From: Sulfurovum sp. AR
GTDB lineage: Bacteria; Campylobacterota; Campylobacteria; Campylobacterales; Sulfurovaceae
Length of the DNA: 64,000 nt
Direction: 5' to 3'
Assembly: GCF_000296775.1 (NCBI RefSeq)
Contig: NZ_AJLE01000006.1
Span: 372,001 to 436,000, forward strand
In this document: one piece after another, positions 19,487-28,837 of the stretch
Position numbering within the stretch: position 1 is the first letter of the stretch
How the letters are laid out: each line of letters opens with the position of its first letter
Notes under the pieces: generated by a model
Database searches by the model: none
The model's input: only the letters and a program-made list of their open reading frames with translations
Told to the model about the DNA's origin: nothing
Translations under genes and position numbers: made by a program

Positions 19487-20213
19487 CTTTGTACTCCCAG
19501 ATAAAATGCTGCCATGAACCAAAATCTGTAGGTTTTTTAAGCGTCTCTTCCAGTGCATCAAGAAAGATATCTCTCTCAACCACCTCAGCCCCCAAGCCCA
19601 TCATATGATCTGTTTTCATTTGACAATCTATAAAATCATAGCCTCTACTGCCTAAAACATCACTTAGTGCTTTAAATGCCACCTTGGAGGCATCAGGAAC
19701 CAAAGAGAACATTGACTCACCAAAAAATGCTTTCCCCAGAGCAATGCCGTAAAGTCCACCTACCAGTTTTCCCTCTTTATAGACTTCCACACTATGTGCA
19801 AAACCCTCTTCATGCAGGCGTATATAGGCTTCTTCTATCTCACTGACAATCCAAGTGCTTTCTTGCCCTTCTCTATAGACTGTTGCACATTGTTTGATGA
19901 CTTCCGAAAATCTTTTGTCAAAAGTGACCGTGAATTTTCCAGATCGCAACACCCTTCTAAATGATTTACGTACCTTAAAATTTTCAGGATAAAGAAGAAG
20001 ACGTGGGTTGGGTGACCACCAGAGTATCGGATCCCCTTGACTGTACCAGGGGAATATCCCTTTTTTGTATGCTGCTATCAATCGATCAGAAGAGAGATCT
20101 CCTCCGTAGGCAAGAAGACCTTCATCAGAAGCTAAACGTGGATCGGGAAATGCAGTAGAATCCTTACTCAACGGAGGGATCAAATAGTCATCTTCCTCAA
20201 ACACAGACGCCAA
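19476..20213 (-). CDS. aat: Leucyl/phenylalanyl-tRNA-protein transferase
   Basis: Adds Leu or Phe to N-terminal Lys or Arg of proteins, creating primary N-degrons read by ClpS-ClpA. The 245-residue protein has the family blocks FPDPRLASDEGLLAYGGDL and GIFPWYSQGDPILWWSPNPR. It lies just downstream of clpS-clpA, so one locus holds the transferase, adaptor and unfoldase. Confidence 0.96.
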   Translation of the reverse strand: MASVFEEDDYLIPPLSKDSTAFPDPRLASDEGLLAYGGDLSSDRLIAAYKKGIFPWYSQGDPILWWSPNPRLLLYPENFKVRKSFRRVLRSGKFTVTFDKRFSEVIKQCATVYREGQESTWIVSEIEEAYIRLHEEGFAHSVEVYKEGKLVGGLYGIALGKAFFGESMFSLVPDASKVAFKALSDVLGSRGYDFIDCQMKTDHMMGLGAEVVERDIFLDALEETLKKPTDFGSWQHFIWEYKDGK

Positions 20214-20248
20214 CTATTTATCCCTTCCTCTTGGTAAGTCTATTTAAC

Positions 20249-22438
20249 TTATTTACTATCAAATGAAAAATCTAATTTCTCATTCTTGTAGGTTACTTTA
20301 ACTGAACCACCTTTTTTAAGTTTCCCAAAAAGGATCTCATCGGTGAGTGCTTCTTTGACCTTGGCATCTATCACACGTGCTATGTGTCTAGCACCATAAC
20401 GTTCATCGTACCCCTCTTTGGCCAAATACTCTTTGGCTTTTTTACCTAAGGTCACTTTGACATCTTTAGGTTTAAGTAGCAGGTTGAGTTTATCTAACTC
20501 TTTCTCGACGATAGTGACAAGGGCATCCAATCCTAATGGATTGAACTCTATGGTAGCACTCAGACGGTTTCTAAATTCAGGAGAGAAAAACGCTGCCAGT
20601 GCTTTGTCTGTTTTGATCGACGTATCTTTATTGAATCCCATAACATTGGCTTCTTTAGTACCGATGTTCGAGGTCATAATGAGTATCACATTTTTAAAAT
20701 CAGAGACCACACCATTGTTATCTGTCAACTTCGCACCATCCATCACCTGAAGTAGAATATTCATGATATCAGGGTGTGCTTTTTCAATCTCATCAAGCAA
20801 TAAAACCGTATGCGGGTGTTTTTTGATCATCTCGGTCAACAATCCTCCCTGCTCATACCCTACATATCCTGGAGGTGCACCAACCAAACGGCTGATACTA
20901 TGTGCCTCCATGTATTCACTCATATCCAATCTCTCAAAATGTACATGCATCGTTTTTGCAAGCTGTGTTGCAAGTTCTGTCTTACCGACTCCTGTAGGAC
21001 CTACGAACAGAAAGCTTCCTATAGGTCTATTGGGTGCATTAAGTCCTGCATAGGAACGTTTGATCGCTGTTGTCAATGCAGTGATCGCTTCATCTTGTCC
21101 GATGATATGAGAAGCCAAATCTTTCTGAAGTGATTTAAGTTTCTTCGTATCATCCGTGCCTATCACCGTTGAAGGAAGTTTCATGATCTTCGCGACACTC
21201 TCCTCAATATCTTTAGGTTTGACTGTGACACCTTCTTCTCCTCTAAGCATAAAGTGCGCACCCACCTCATCGATGATATCCATCGCTTTGTCAGGCAGGA
21301 ACCTGTCATGCAGATACTTTACAGAAAGGTCGATAGCTGATTGTAGTGCCTCATCCGTGAATGTGATCTTATGGTAATCCTCATATTTATGTTTGATACC
21401 CTGCAAGATCGTCATTGTATCTTCAAGACTTGGCTCTTCCACATCCACTTTTGCAAACCTACGACTGAGTGCCTTGTCTTTGTCAAAAAAGTTTCTAAAC
21501 TCTGCATAGGTCGTTGCACCAATACACTTCAGGTCACCACGTGCAAGTGCAGGTTTCAGTAAATTGGATGCATCCATGCTTCCGCCGCTTGTTGCACCTG
21601 CTCCTACCATCGTATGGATCTCATCGATAAATAAAATGGCATCTTTCTCTACAGTAAGTTCCTTGATGATACCTTTGAGACGTTTTTCAAAATCACCTCT
21701 GTATTTCGTACCTGCAACCAAAGAACCCATATCTAGAGCAAACACTTTTGAGTTTTTAAGAATCTCCGGCACATCTCCTTCAGAGATCTTCAGCGCCAAA
21801 CCTTCAGCAATAGCCGTTTTACCTACGCCTGGTTCACCCACAAGCAGAGGGTTGTTCTTCTTACGTCTACAGAGCGTTTGCATCACACGTTCTATCTCGT
21901 CTACGCGACCTACCACCGGGTCTATTTTGCCTGTTTTGGCCAATGCTACAAGCTCTACGGTAAACTGTTCTAAAAGAGTCTCTCCCTCTTTCTTCTCTCC
22001 TGTACCATCTTTGACTTTATCATAACGATGTGAGATCACCTCAAGGATATCTACACGGGCTATACCCTCTTTTTTCATCAGGTACACCGCATAGGAGTGT
22101 TCCTGCATGAAGATCGCTGCTATCATATCACCTATACTGGCCTCTGTCCTACCTGCACTGTGGATATGTGTCATCATATCATTGATAGCACGTGAGAGCG
22201 CTACAGTCTCAAATGGTTCTACCGCTTCTTTCAGCGAAGGGATGGTCTTTGCAATATGCTCGGTGATACCTGTCTCCAATCTCTTAAGATCTGCATCAAG
22301 TATAGAGAGTATCTCTTGACCCGCTGGACTTTTTACTATCGACAAGAATACATGCTCTACGGTTAAATATTCATGTCTGTTCTCTTTAGCATATCCTACC
22401 GCTGCCTTAAATACATCATTCAATGCAATACTAATCAT
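20249..22438 (-). CDS. clpA: ATP-dependent Clp unfoldase ClpA
   Basis: Unfolds substrates and feeds them to ClpP. The 729-residue protein has an N-domain of Clp repeats (about 1-140) and two AAA+ modules, with Walker A GEPGVGKT and GPTGVGKT, and lacks the long ClpB coiled coil. The ORF opens at 22480, but ATG 22438 gives the family start MISIALNDVF and lies 1 nt after the clpS stop. ClpP is not in the window. Confidence 0.96.
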   Translation of the reverse strand: MISIALNDVFKAAVGYAKENRHEYLTVEHVFLSIVKSPAGQEILSILDADLKRLETGITEHIAKTIPSLKEAVEPFETVALSRAINDMMTHIHSAGRTEASIGDMIAAIFMQEHSYAVYLMKKEGIARVDILEVISHRYDKVKDGTGEKKEGETLLEQFTVELVALAKTGKIDPVVGRVDEIERVMQTLCRRKKNNPLLVGEPGVGKTAIAEGLALKISEGDVPEILKNSKVFALDMGSLVAGTKYRGDFEKRLKGIIKELTVEKDAILFIDEIHTMVGAGATSGGSMDASNLLKPALARGDLKCIGATTYAEFRNFFDKDKALSRRFAKVDVEEPSLEDTMTILQGIKHKYEDYHKITFTDEALQSAIDLSVKYLHDRFLPDKAMDIIDEVGAHFMLRGEEGVTVKPKDIEESVAKIMKLPSTVIGTDDTKKLKSLQKDLASHIIGQDEAITALTTAIKRSYAGLNAPNRPIGSFLFVGPTGVGKTELATQLAKTMHVHFERLDMSEYMEAHSISRLVGAPPGYVGYEQGGLLTEMIKKHPHTVLLLDEIEKAHPDIMNILLQVMDGAKLTDNNGVVSDFKNVILIMTSNIGTKEANVMGFNKDTSIKTDKALAAFFSPEFRNRLSATIEFNPLGLDALVTIVEKELDKLNLLLKPKDVKVTLGKKAKEYLAKEGYDERYGARHIARVIDAKVKEALTDEILFGKLKKGGSVKVTYKNEKLDFSFDSK

Positions 22439-22439
22439 A

Positions 22440-22739
22440 TTAACTATCCTCTTCAATGGTTGCGAGTAATGGAAACTCATTTTCTTTGGCCTTTTGCTTG
22501 ACCTGCTGTGCTTTAGTTTGTGCTATCTCAAAGCTGTATACACCACATATAGCTTTATCTTTTTCATGTATCTGCAACATGATCTGTTCTGCTTGTGTAT
22601 GTGTCTTATGGAAGATCCCCATCAGGACTTCCACAACAAAATCCATACTCGTATAATCATCATTGTGCAGTAACACTTTGAACATTTGTGGTTCGTGTAA
22701 CTCTAAATCTAGCTCTAACTCTTCTTCAAACTTTGGCAT
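22440..22739 (-). CDS. clpS: ClpS adaptor for N-degron substrates
   Basis: Binds proteins with N-terminal Leu, Phe, Tyr or Trp and hands them to ClpA. The 99-residue protein has the family core VLLHNDDYTSMDFVVEVL and the cluster KTHTQAEQIMLQIHEKD with the N-degron pocket residues. It lies 1 nt before clpA and is divergent from bioD. Confidence 0.96.
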   Translation of the reverse strand: MPKFEEELELDLELHEPQMFKVLLHNDDYTSMDFVVEVLMGIFHKTHTQAEQIMLQIHEKDKAICGVYSFEIAQTKAQQVKQKAKENEFPLLATIEEDS

Positions 22740-22795
22740 CTTATGTTAAAATCCTCATAAATTATTCTATACTATTATACAAAAAAAATGGAGAA

Positions 22796-23434
22796 ATGCA
22801 AGTGCAATCACTTTTCATCACCGCCACAGGCACGAATATTGGCAAAACACATACCACCGTCAAACTCATTGAAGCGTTTGCTGATAAAGGGTTTTGTGTG
22901 GGTGTATTTAAACCTATTGAAACAGGTGTAGATACCTTTCCCCATGATGCCAGTTTACTCTTAAAAGTTTGCCAAAAGGTAAACAAGAATTTCAAAGATC
23001 TTATGCCCGAAGATATTACAGCCTACACTTTCCCTCTTCCCGCAGCACCATTTTGTGCGGATACAGAACAGATCATCGATCTAAACAGGATCATGGAGAA
23101 GTATCATGAACTAAGCCAGCTTTGTGACATACTTTTAGTAGAAGGTGCCGGTGGTCTTATGGTACCTGTGACAAAAGAGTACATGATGATAAACCTGGCT
23201 AAAGAGCTTAATGCAAAAGTTCTTCTGGTGACCCCGAGCAAACTTGGATGCATCAATGATACACTGCTCTCTATGAGTGCGCTTCGATCTTATGATTTGG
23301 AGTTTGATTGGTGTGTGAATATTTTTGAAGACAAAGAGAGTTTTTCTGAAGTCACGCAACCTTTTTATGATGCAGTCTTCCCTGAATGGTGGAGTGTTGA
23401 AGAGGGTTTACAAAGATTTATTAGCACCTATTAG
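22796..23434 (+). CDS. bioD: Dethiobiotin synthetase
   Basis: Closes the ureido ring of dethiobiotin in biotin synthesis. The 212-residue P-loop protein has GTNIGKTHTT near the start, KPIETG, and EGAGGLMVP. The open frame extends to 22688, but ATG 22796 with GGAG upstream gives the family N-terminus; the earlier stretch lies antisense to clpS. No other bio genes are nearby. Confidence 0.95.
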   Translation: MQVQSLFITATGTNIGKTHTTVKLIEAFADKGFCVGVFKPIETGVDTFPHDASLLLKVCQKVNKNFKDLMPEDITAYTFPLPAAPFCADTEQIIDLNRIMEKYHELSQLCDILLVEGAGGLMVPVTKEYMMINLAKELNAKVLLVTPSKLGCINDTLLSMSALRSYDLEFDWCVNIFEDKESFSEVTQPFYDAVFPEWWSVEEGLQRFISTY

Positions 23435-23468
23435 TTATAATTACAAAATTTCATCCACAAGGCTCACT

Positions 23469-24347
23469 ATGCAACATTTGGTAGATACCACCACCCTATC
23501 TGACACACAAATACAACAACTGCTTCATGACGCCAAAACCTTTAAAAAACAACGTCCGCCTCAACTGCTTAACGACAAACTACTCATTACCCTTTTTTTT
23601 GAAGCATCGACACGTACACGCAGTTCTTTTGAAGTTGCAGCCAAAAGACTGGGTGCTGCTGTTGTACACCTTGATCCAGGTAAAAGTTCTACCAAAAAAG
23701 GAGAGTCACTCGAAGACACTTTTGCAAACCTTTGTGCAATGGAACCAGATGGGGTGATCATCCGTCACTCTGAAAATGATGCACCGGGGATCTTGGCTGA
23801 TATGCAGATGACTTCTGTCATCAATGCCGGCGCAGGTAACTATGCACATCCCACTCAAGCACTCCTTGACCTCTTTACTATGGTTGAACATTTTAATGGT
23901 GATATTGAGGGTAAGACCATTGCTATTGTAGGGGACATCGTAAGTTCACGTGTGGCAAGTTCCGGTATCCGTCTGTTTACGCGTATGGGAATGAAAGTCA
24001 TTTTGATTGCCCCCAAACCTTTTATGCCCAAGAGCGACCTGCATCAATATGAAACACTTGAAGATGTCATAGACAAAGTGGATGTCATTATGTCTCTTCG
24101 AGCGCAACTGGAACGTCATGCTTCTCCTATCTTTGATGATTATCAGGAATATGCACAACACTACTGTATCAACCACGATCGTTTAGGAGATAGAGATATC
24201 CTGGTACTTCATCCCGGTCCGGTCATGAGAAACATAGATATCTCTGATGCAATGCTCGAAGATGAACGATGTAAAGTACTTGAACAGGTTAAAAATGGTG
24301 TCTATATGCGTATGGCTATTTTGAAACTTCTTTTATTGGATTCGTAA
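23469..24347 (+). CDS. pyrB: Aspartate carbamoyltransferase catalytic subunit
   Basis: Commits aspartate to pyrimidine synthesis. The 292-residue protein has the carbamoyl-phosphate loop FEASTRTRSSFE, HPTQALLDL, and HPGPVMRN. ATG 23469 is chosen over the open frame from 23325, which overlaps bioD, because it gives the family start. No pyrI is adjacent, as expected for class C-type enzymes. Confidence 0.96.
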   Translation: MQHLVDTTTLSDTQIQQLLHDAKTFKKQRPPQLLNDKLLITLFFEASTRTRSSFEVAAKRLGAAVVHLDPGKSSTKKGESLEDTFANLCAMEPDGVIIRHSENDAPGILADMQMTSVINAGAGNYAHPTQALLDLFTMVEHFNGDIEGKTIAIVGDIVSSRVASSGIRLFTRMGMKVILIAPKPFMPKSDLHQYETLEDVIDKVDVIMSLRAQLERHASPIFDDYQEYAQHYCINHDRLGDRDILVLHPGPVMRNIDISDAMLEDERCKVLEQVKNGVYMRMAILKLLLLDS

Positions 24348-24383
24348 GAGATACCTAATTTTTTATTTTCTAGATTTTGTATT

Positions 24384-24475
24384 TACTTTTTTAGAAAAAG
24401 TAAGCAAAAATCGTCATGGCTCTCGAATCGCTTCGCTTTCAAGGGCGTTCGCCATGACCTTATTTAATTATAGCG
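24384..24475. repeat. Dispersed intergenic repeat, copy A
   Basis: Matches copy B at 39829-39899 in inverted orientation. Both start with the palindrome TACTTTTTTAGAAAAAGTA, then an AAAATCGT stretch, then CTCGAATCG, one variable base, TTCGCTTT. Read in one frame both copies would give YFFRKS..KS...SNRFAF. It lies between pyrB and pabB. The palindrome could terminate transcription in both directions. Confidence 0.7.
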
Positions 24476-24487
24476 AGGGAGCTCTTT

Positions 24488-25462
24488 ATGACATGGCTTA
24501 ATAAAGACAATGGTTTTAATCACATTAACACTCTTGCTAAACAACGTACCCCTTTTCTTTTTATCATCTCATTTGACGGTGAGAAGATCTTTGCCAAACC
24601 CCTTGATGCATTGGATGATGATATCTTCTATAAACTGGAAGATTGGCGTAACTACCCTGTACAGAAACGTACCGAAACATTCACGTTCTCCAGATCTCCT
24701 GTGGATTTCATCACGTACAAAAAAGCCCTTGATACCGTACTCGAAGAGATACGTTCAGGCAACACCTATCTGCTTAACCTGACATTCAGAACACCTATAG
24801 AGAGCTCTTTCACCCTTAAGGAGATATTCACCTATGCCAGAGCTAAGTTTAAACTCTATTTTAAAGATGAATTTATCTGCTTTTCTCCGGAACGTTTTGT
24901 AGAGATAGAAGAGAATACCATAGCCACCTATCCTATGAAGGGAACCATAGATGCCCATCTGCCAAATGCAAAAGAAACCATTTTGTCCGATACCAAAGAG
25001 ATGGCAGAACATGTGATGATCGTCGATCTTATGCGTAATGACCTGGGTATCATCGGTTCAGACGTCAAAGTAGAGAAGTTCCGATATGTCGAAAAGATCA
25101 AAGCAGGGGAAAAAGAACTCCTGCAGGTCAGTTCCAAGATCACAGCAGTGCTTCCTGATAACTGGAGAGATCACTTAGGTACGCTTCTCAGCCAGTTACT
25201 TCCCGCAGGTTCCATCTCAGGGACACCTAAAAAGAGTACGGTCAATATCATCAATCATGTAGAGAATTTTGAGAGAGGATTCTATACAGGTGTCTTTGGT
25301 GTTTTTGATGGGACATCCTTACGGTCTGGCGTAATGATACGTTTCATTGAAAAAGAAAATGACAAGCTTTTCTACAAAAGCGGTGGAGGGATCACTATAG
25401 ATTCTGATGCCAAAAGTGAATATGACGAACTGATAGATAAGATCTATTTGCCCTTAGAGTAA
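24488..25462 (+). CDS. pabB: Aminodeoxychorismate synthase component I
   Basis: Makes 4-amino-4-deoxychorismate for folate. The 324-residue protein is a single chorismate-binding domain with YLLNLTFRTP, the VDLMRNDLG block, and LLPAGSISGTPKK. It lacks the N-terminal segment of longer PabB and TrpE proteins, as in other short PabB homologues. No glutamine amidotransferase (PabA) or lyase (PabC) lies next to it. Confidence 0.9.
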   Translation: MTWLNKDNGFNHINTLAKQRTPFLFIISFDGEKIFAKPLDALDDDIFYKLEDWRNYPVQKRTETFTFSRSPVDFITYKKALDTVLEEIRSGNTYLLNLTFRTPIESSFTLKEIFTYARAKFKLYFKDEFICFSPERFVEIEENTIATYPMKGTIDAHLPNAKETILSDTKEMAEHVMIVDLMRNDLGIIGSDVKVEKFRYVEKIKAGEKELLQVSSKITAVLPDNWRDHLGTLLSQLLPAGSISGTPKKSTVNIINHVENFERGFYTGVFGVFDGTSLRSGVMIRFIEKENDKLFYKSGGGITIDSDAKSEYDELIDKIYLPLE

Positions 25463-25564
25463 AAGAAAATACAACTCTATGCTACTCACTTAAACGTTTC
25501 AACGTTGTTGCAATTTTTCCCAAAATTTTGTACACTGTTTTCTAAAATTGTTGAAAGGTGTATC

Positions 25565-25792
25565 ATGTCTAAAGTTTTTTCAAACATTCTTTTCTCGCTT
25601 TTTTTACTGCTTCAAAATAGTGCCATAGCAGACGAAAATGAAACCAATGGTACCCAAACAGAGGTCATCCAAGAAAAGCAAAAAGTACAAGAGCCTAAAA
25701 AAGAACTTTCCGAAGCACAAAAAGAAGCTATCGCTGCAGAAGAGGCCGAGTTGCGTGAAGCAGGAATGGAACCTGAGCCTCTACCCGAATAA
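25565..25792 (+). CDS. Small secreted acidic protein, function unknown
   Basis: A 75-residue protein from ATG 25565 (AAAGG upstream; the ORF opens at 25505). Residues 1-22 form a signal peptide ending near SAIADEN. The mature part is highly charged, Glu/Lys/Gln-rich, probably a helix or disordered, and ends in an EPEPLPE tail. No family is recognised. It is convergent with the next gene, 2 nt apart. Confidence 0.65.
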   Translation: MSKVFSNILFSLFLLLQNSAIADENETNGTQTEVIQEKQKVQEPKKELSEAQKEAIAAEEAELREAGMEPEPLPE

Positions 25793-25794
25793 AA

Positions 25795-26319
25795 TTAAGG
25801 ACATCCCCTTGTGGGTCTGTGTATCCATACATAGTCCGGGTCATCCTCTACTTTGGAGAAATAGAGTTCTCCTGACTCTCTCCACGGATCTATGATGATC
25901 CCCTCTTTGATTTTTCCGCCTTTGTCTACCACCACCAGGGCATTATGTTCAAAAAAGTATTCTCCCACATTTGCACCTACTAAATGAAACTCAAAAGCAG
26001 GATAATGCTTCTTGGACAAATAGAGATACAAAGCATCACTCCAATGATAACAAAGTCCTTTTTCTCGTACACCCACAGTCACTAAAAAATTGTGAAACTG
26101 GGGAGGATAGGTCATTTTAAACTCCTCTGTCAATTGTCCTGTTTTATGAAAAATATCTTTGGAAAGCTGTATCGCTTCATTTTGGGGAATCGTGCTGTCC
26201 ATTGACTGAAAAAGCAGTGCAAGTTCTCTGATCTTGGACTGCGGTACCGAAGGTGCATTAACCATACACCCTACCAACAGAAAAGAGAGGAGGATTAATT
26301 TAAAAGAGTATCTTTGCAT
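25795..26319 (-). CDS. Lipoprotein with a Cys-His-Asp pattern, function unknown
   Basis: A 174-residue protein with a lipoprotein signal ending LVGC (C18 lipidated). The mature part contains GLCYHWSD (C90), EHNALVVV (H125) and IIDPWRES (D144), in the order and spacing of a papain/transglutaminase-like Cys-His-Asp site. This is a structural guess from the motif order, not a recognised family. It overlaps the start of the cell envelope by its signal and the rhomboid gene by 20 nt. Confidence 0.6.
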   Translation of the reverse strand: MQRYSFKLILLSFLLVGCMVNAPSVPQSKIRELALLFQSMDSTIPQNEAIQLSKDIFHKTGQLTEEFKMTYPPQFHNFLVTVGVREKGLCYHWSDALYLYLSKKHYPAFEFHLVGANVGEYFFEHNALVVVDKGGKIKEGIIIDPWRESGELYFSKVEDDPDYVWIHRPTRGCP

Positions 26320-26989
26320 AGTGATCAGGAAGATAGGAAATAATAGCTAAGATGAGCAGTACCATGGCACTACTATACCCCCAGATCCATTTCGGATCCT
26401 TCGAAAGTACAAAACCACCTATAAATCCTACGATCAGTCCTCCGATATGTGCACTCACATCTATGGAAGGGATAGAAAATCCTATCACAAGGTTGATCGC
26501 GATGATAATACTAAAGTCTTTCATAAATGCTTTGGTATGTGAAGCTATCTTTTCTCTATGTGCCAGAAAAAACCCTGCCAGTGCACCAAAAACACCAAAG
26601 ATCGCACCAGATGCACCCACACCTACAGAGACGGGATGGATATAAAGAGAGACAAGTCCACCAATGATCCCAGAGAAGAAGTAAATACTTAGGTAGGACT
26701 TTGTATCAAAATACATCTCTGCACCACGGCCTACAAGATACAAAGAGAACATATTCATCAGAAGATGGGTCATACCGCCATGCAGGAACATGGCAGTCAA
26801 CAGCCTCCACCACTCACCTTTAAGCACAGTCAATGGACCGAACAATGCACCCATATCTACAAGCACCTGCATATCCATATCACTCAGACTCTGGCTTAAT
26901 AGTGCAGAGAAAAGATAGACTACGCTACTGGATGCCAGCAGTATATAGGTAAGTCTGTAACGTTGGATATCACCCTTCATAGATAGCAT
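26300..26989 (-). CDS. Rhomboid family intramembrane serine protease
   Basis: A 229-residue polytopic membrane protein with the catalytic dyad S127 in GASGAIFG and H181 in SAHIGGL, plus the N-terminal HGGMTHLLMNM segment. Six hydrophobic segments and a seventh C-terminal one are visible. ATG 26989 overlaps the upstream gene by 20 nt; ATG 26980 is an equally possible start since neither has a clear ribosome site. It is followed by the lipoprotein gene. Substrates are unknown. Confidence 0.93.
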   Translation of the reverse strand: MLSMKGDIQRYRLTYILLASSSVVYLFSALLSQSLSDMDMQVLVDMGALFGPLTVLKGEWWRLLTAMFLHGGMTHLLMNMFSLYLVGRGAEMYFDTKSYLSIYFFSGIIGGLVSLYIHPVSVGVGASGAIFGVFGALAGFFLAHREKIASHTKAFMKDFSIIIAINLVIGFSIPSIDVSAHIGGLIVGFIGGFVLSKDPKWIWGYSSAMVLLILAIISYLPDHYAKILF

Positions 26990-27356
26990 CTGCGAAGATC
27001 ACGCCATCCACACCACCTCTGGCAATCTTGCTGATCTCTTTTTCACTATGAATGAGCACAAGAATACGGGTATCAAAAAGATACTCATTCGCTATAGGCT
27101 GGATCATCAATGCATCATCTTCTTCGCAGATGATATATTTTGCCCCTAAAGCATTCGCAAACAGTGCATCTTCCAAATTATTGGCTACGACTGCAAAAGG
27201 TACATTGTTTTCTTGACAATGTACAGCATAGGTATGAGAGTCAACTAAAGGTTCCAGTAAAATGATATCATCAGCCTGACTCTTCTCAATACCTTTGATA
27301 GAAAAAACTTTAAAAAAACGATTACTTTTTATCCATGGGTGTCCAATAATGATCAT
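26970..27356 (-). CDS. Conserved hypothetical protein
   Basis: A 128-residue soluble protein. Alternating short beta strands and helices (ILLEPL, YAVHC, PFAVVANN, AKYIICEEDDAL, ILVLIHSE, GVDGVIFADAIY) resemble half a TIM barrel, but I recognise no family or active site. It is embedded between the rhomboid and zinc-ribbon genes on the same strand, which supports that it is real. Confidence 0.7.
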   Translation of the reverse strand: MIIIGHPWIKSNRFFKVFSIKGIEKSQADDIILLEPLVDSHTYAVHCQENNVPFAVVANNLEDALFANALGAKYIICEEDDALMIQPIANEYLFDTRILVLIHSEKEISKIARGGVDGVIFADAIYEG

Positions 27357-27374
27357 GTGTATTCCTTTATAGTT

Positions 27375-27587
27375 TTATGGTGTACATTCTGGAGAACAGT
27401 AATACTTACCGCCTACAATGATACTCTCTTTCACTGTCACATAGGTATGACATTTAGCACATTCCACAAGTGTATCATCATCCAACTTTTTCTCATGTGG
27501 GCTTTTCCCAAATGTCGGAAGTTTTCCGCCGAAAAACTTATAGATAAGCACAGCGGCAATAGCAAAAATAAGTAGTTTTAAGATCAT
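27375..27587 (-). CDS. Small membrane-anchored zinc-ribbon protein
   Basis: A 70-residue protein with one N-terminal membrane segment (residues 3-17) and a C-terminal zinc ribbon, C43-x2-C46 and CSPEC with cysteines at 64 and 68. It resembles PP0621-type proteins. It overlaps the rsmG stop by 4 nt, so it is translated with rsmG. Function unknown. Confidence 0.75.
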   Translation of the reverse strand: MILKLLIFAIAAVLIYKFFGGKLPTFGKSPHEKKLDDDTLVECAKCHTYVTVKESIIVGGKYYCSPECTP

Positions 27588-28174
27588 TCTTCAGTCTTTA
27601 TATAGAGGTAATTTCGTTGATTTTTTTGTACTATATCATATCTTAGCTGATGTTGTACATCTTCTATCTCATCAAATACACGTGACCCTTTGTAAAAGAG
27701 ATACTCAGTGTGTGCATCACTAACCTTAGAGGTCAGATCTAAAAGCAGTTTTGTGTTTGTCACAGCGCGTGAACTGATGAGATCAAACGCATCATGCTCC
27801 ACGGTTTCAACCCTCTTTGCTTCTACAGTGACATTGGGAAGTTCCAAGTCTATAGCTGCATACTTTAAAAAAGAGACACGCTTCTTAAGAGGCTCGGCAA
27901 GCACTACCTTGGTATCGGGCTGTGCTATCGCAAGTACAAGTCCAGGAAATCCTGCACCAGTGCCTACATCTAACAGTGTTTTTGGGTTTTTTATAAAAGT
28001 CAAAGGGTACAGCGAATCCACGATATTGACATAAATAGCCTCTATGGTTTTAGCCCCCGTAAGGTTGTGGATCTGGTTCCATTCATGCAAAAGTAAAGCA
28101 AAACGCTCCAGCTTTACGATGATCTCACTTGACAGTAGGATCCCTTCTTTATCTAAGTGTTGCGACAGATTCAA
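27584..28174 (-). CDS. rsmG: 16S rRNA (guanine527-N7) methyltransferase RsmG
   Basis: Methylates G527 of 16S rRNA using SAM. The 196-residue protein has motif [18 protein letters not shown] and a catalytic-region block SSRAVTN. Its start overlaps the stop of the PqqD-like gene by 4 nt. In C. jejuni, to my recollection, rsmG (gidB) lies next to ribA. Here about 7.4 kb separates them, filled by the lasso island. Confidence 0.96.
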   Translation of the reverse strand: MNLSQHLDKEGILLSSEIIVKLERFALLLHEWNQIHNLTGAKTIEAIYVNIVDSLYPLTFIKNPKTLLDVGTGAGFPGLVLAIAQPDTKVVLAEPLKKRVSFLKYAAIDLELPNVTVEAKRVETVEHDAFDLISSRAVTNTKLLLDLTSKVSDAHTEYLFYKGSRVFDEIEDVQHQLRYDIVQKNQRNYLYIKTEE

Positions 28175-28449
28175 TTCTCTTTTACCTCTACCAACCCACT
28201 CTCAACCAACTTGTCTACAAAATCAGAAAGATCTTTCTTCAATACCTCTTCTTCCACAGCATACTGTTCTAACAGTGCATTAAACACCTCTTGCAACGTT
28301 CCATACTCCTGCATTGCCTGCCAAATAGCCGTACCTACTTCATCCAACCCGAAGTAGTTTTCACTCTCCATATCCAAAAGTACCATTTCACCATCGACTT
28401 TTTGTGCGAAAACCGTCTCTACAAATATCACTGTTTGATTGAGGTTCAT
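28171..28449 (-). CDS. PqqD-like peptide-recognition protein (lasso B1/RRE)
   Basis: A 92-residue PqqD-fold protein. These RiPP recognition elements bind leader peptides and present them to processing enzymes. The family pattern [20 protein letters not shown] lies at 23-42, followed by helices ([31 protein letters not shown]). It is the only B1-type gene in the window, and B2, C, K, D and A lie 2-7 kb away, so it very probably serves them. It is encoded apart from the operon and overlaps rsmG by 4 nt. Its promoter must lie in 28450-28690, and it is divergent from the riboswitches. Confidence 0.88.
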   Translation of the reverse strand: MNLNQTVIFVETVFAQKVDGEMVLLDMESENYFGLDEVGTAIWQAMQEYGTLQEVFNALLEQYAVEEEVLKKDLSDFVDKLVESGLVEVKEN

Positions 28450-28689
28450 GTTATTTCTCTTATTTTTGATAAATTATAGCATTTATTTGAGTATAGGAGT
28501 ATAAGTGTACTTACACAGATAGGTTAAAATTTGGCTTTTTGTATTGAACTTTCCACATTTAGATGATTTCTCATAAAAAATAATGCTAAATTCATGTATA
28601 TCATAAATATAATTTAAGATTTTAAGAGTCATTTAATCGGAAATATACAATAATTTGTAATGTTTATATAAAACTAGCTCTTTTTAAAT

Positions 28690-28769
28690 ATTATTTTGTT
28701 GTGCCAAACTTGTTGTGAAGCAAGGACGGAAAGCCATGGGTCTTACACTGTAAAGATCGCCAGGTTGCC
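28690..28769 (+). ncRNA. Cyclic-di-GMP-I riboswitch (GEMM), tandem copy 1
   Basis: Matches the GEMM-I aptamer: CCAAAC, a 6-bp stem CTTGTT/AGCAAG capped by the GNRA tetraloop GTGA, then GACGGAAAGCC, a second hairpin GGGTCTT...AAGATCGCC, and the closing GGTTGCC. Compared with Vibrio Vc2, position 20 is G, the base that reads c-di-GMP. The 21-46 pair is C-G in place of Vc2 G-C, a compensatory change. The 80 nt are identical to copy 2, 148 nt downstream. No clear terminator lies between the copies. Confidence 0.93.
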
Positions 28770-28837
28770 AAATACTCATCTATGTATTCCCTCTTACTTC
28801 TCCATTAGTTTATCTATCAAATTTTATTTAATTCAAA

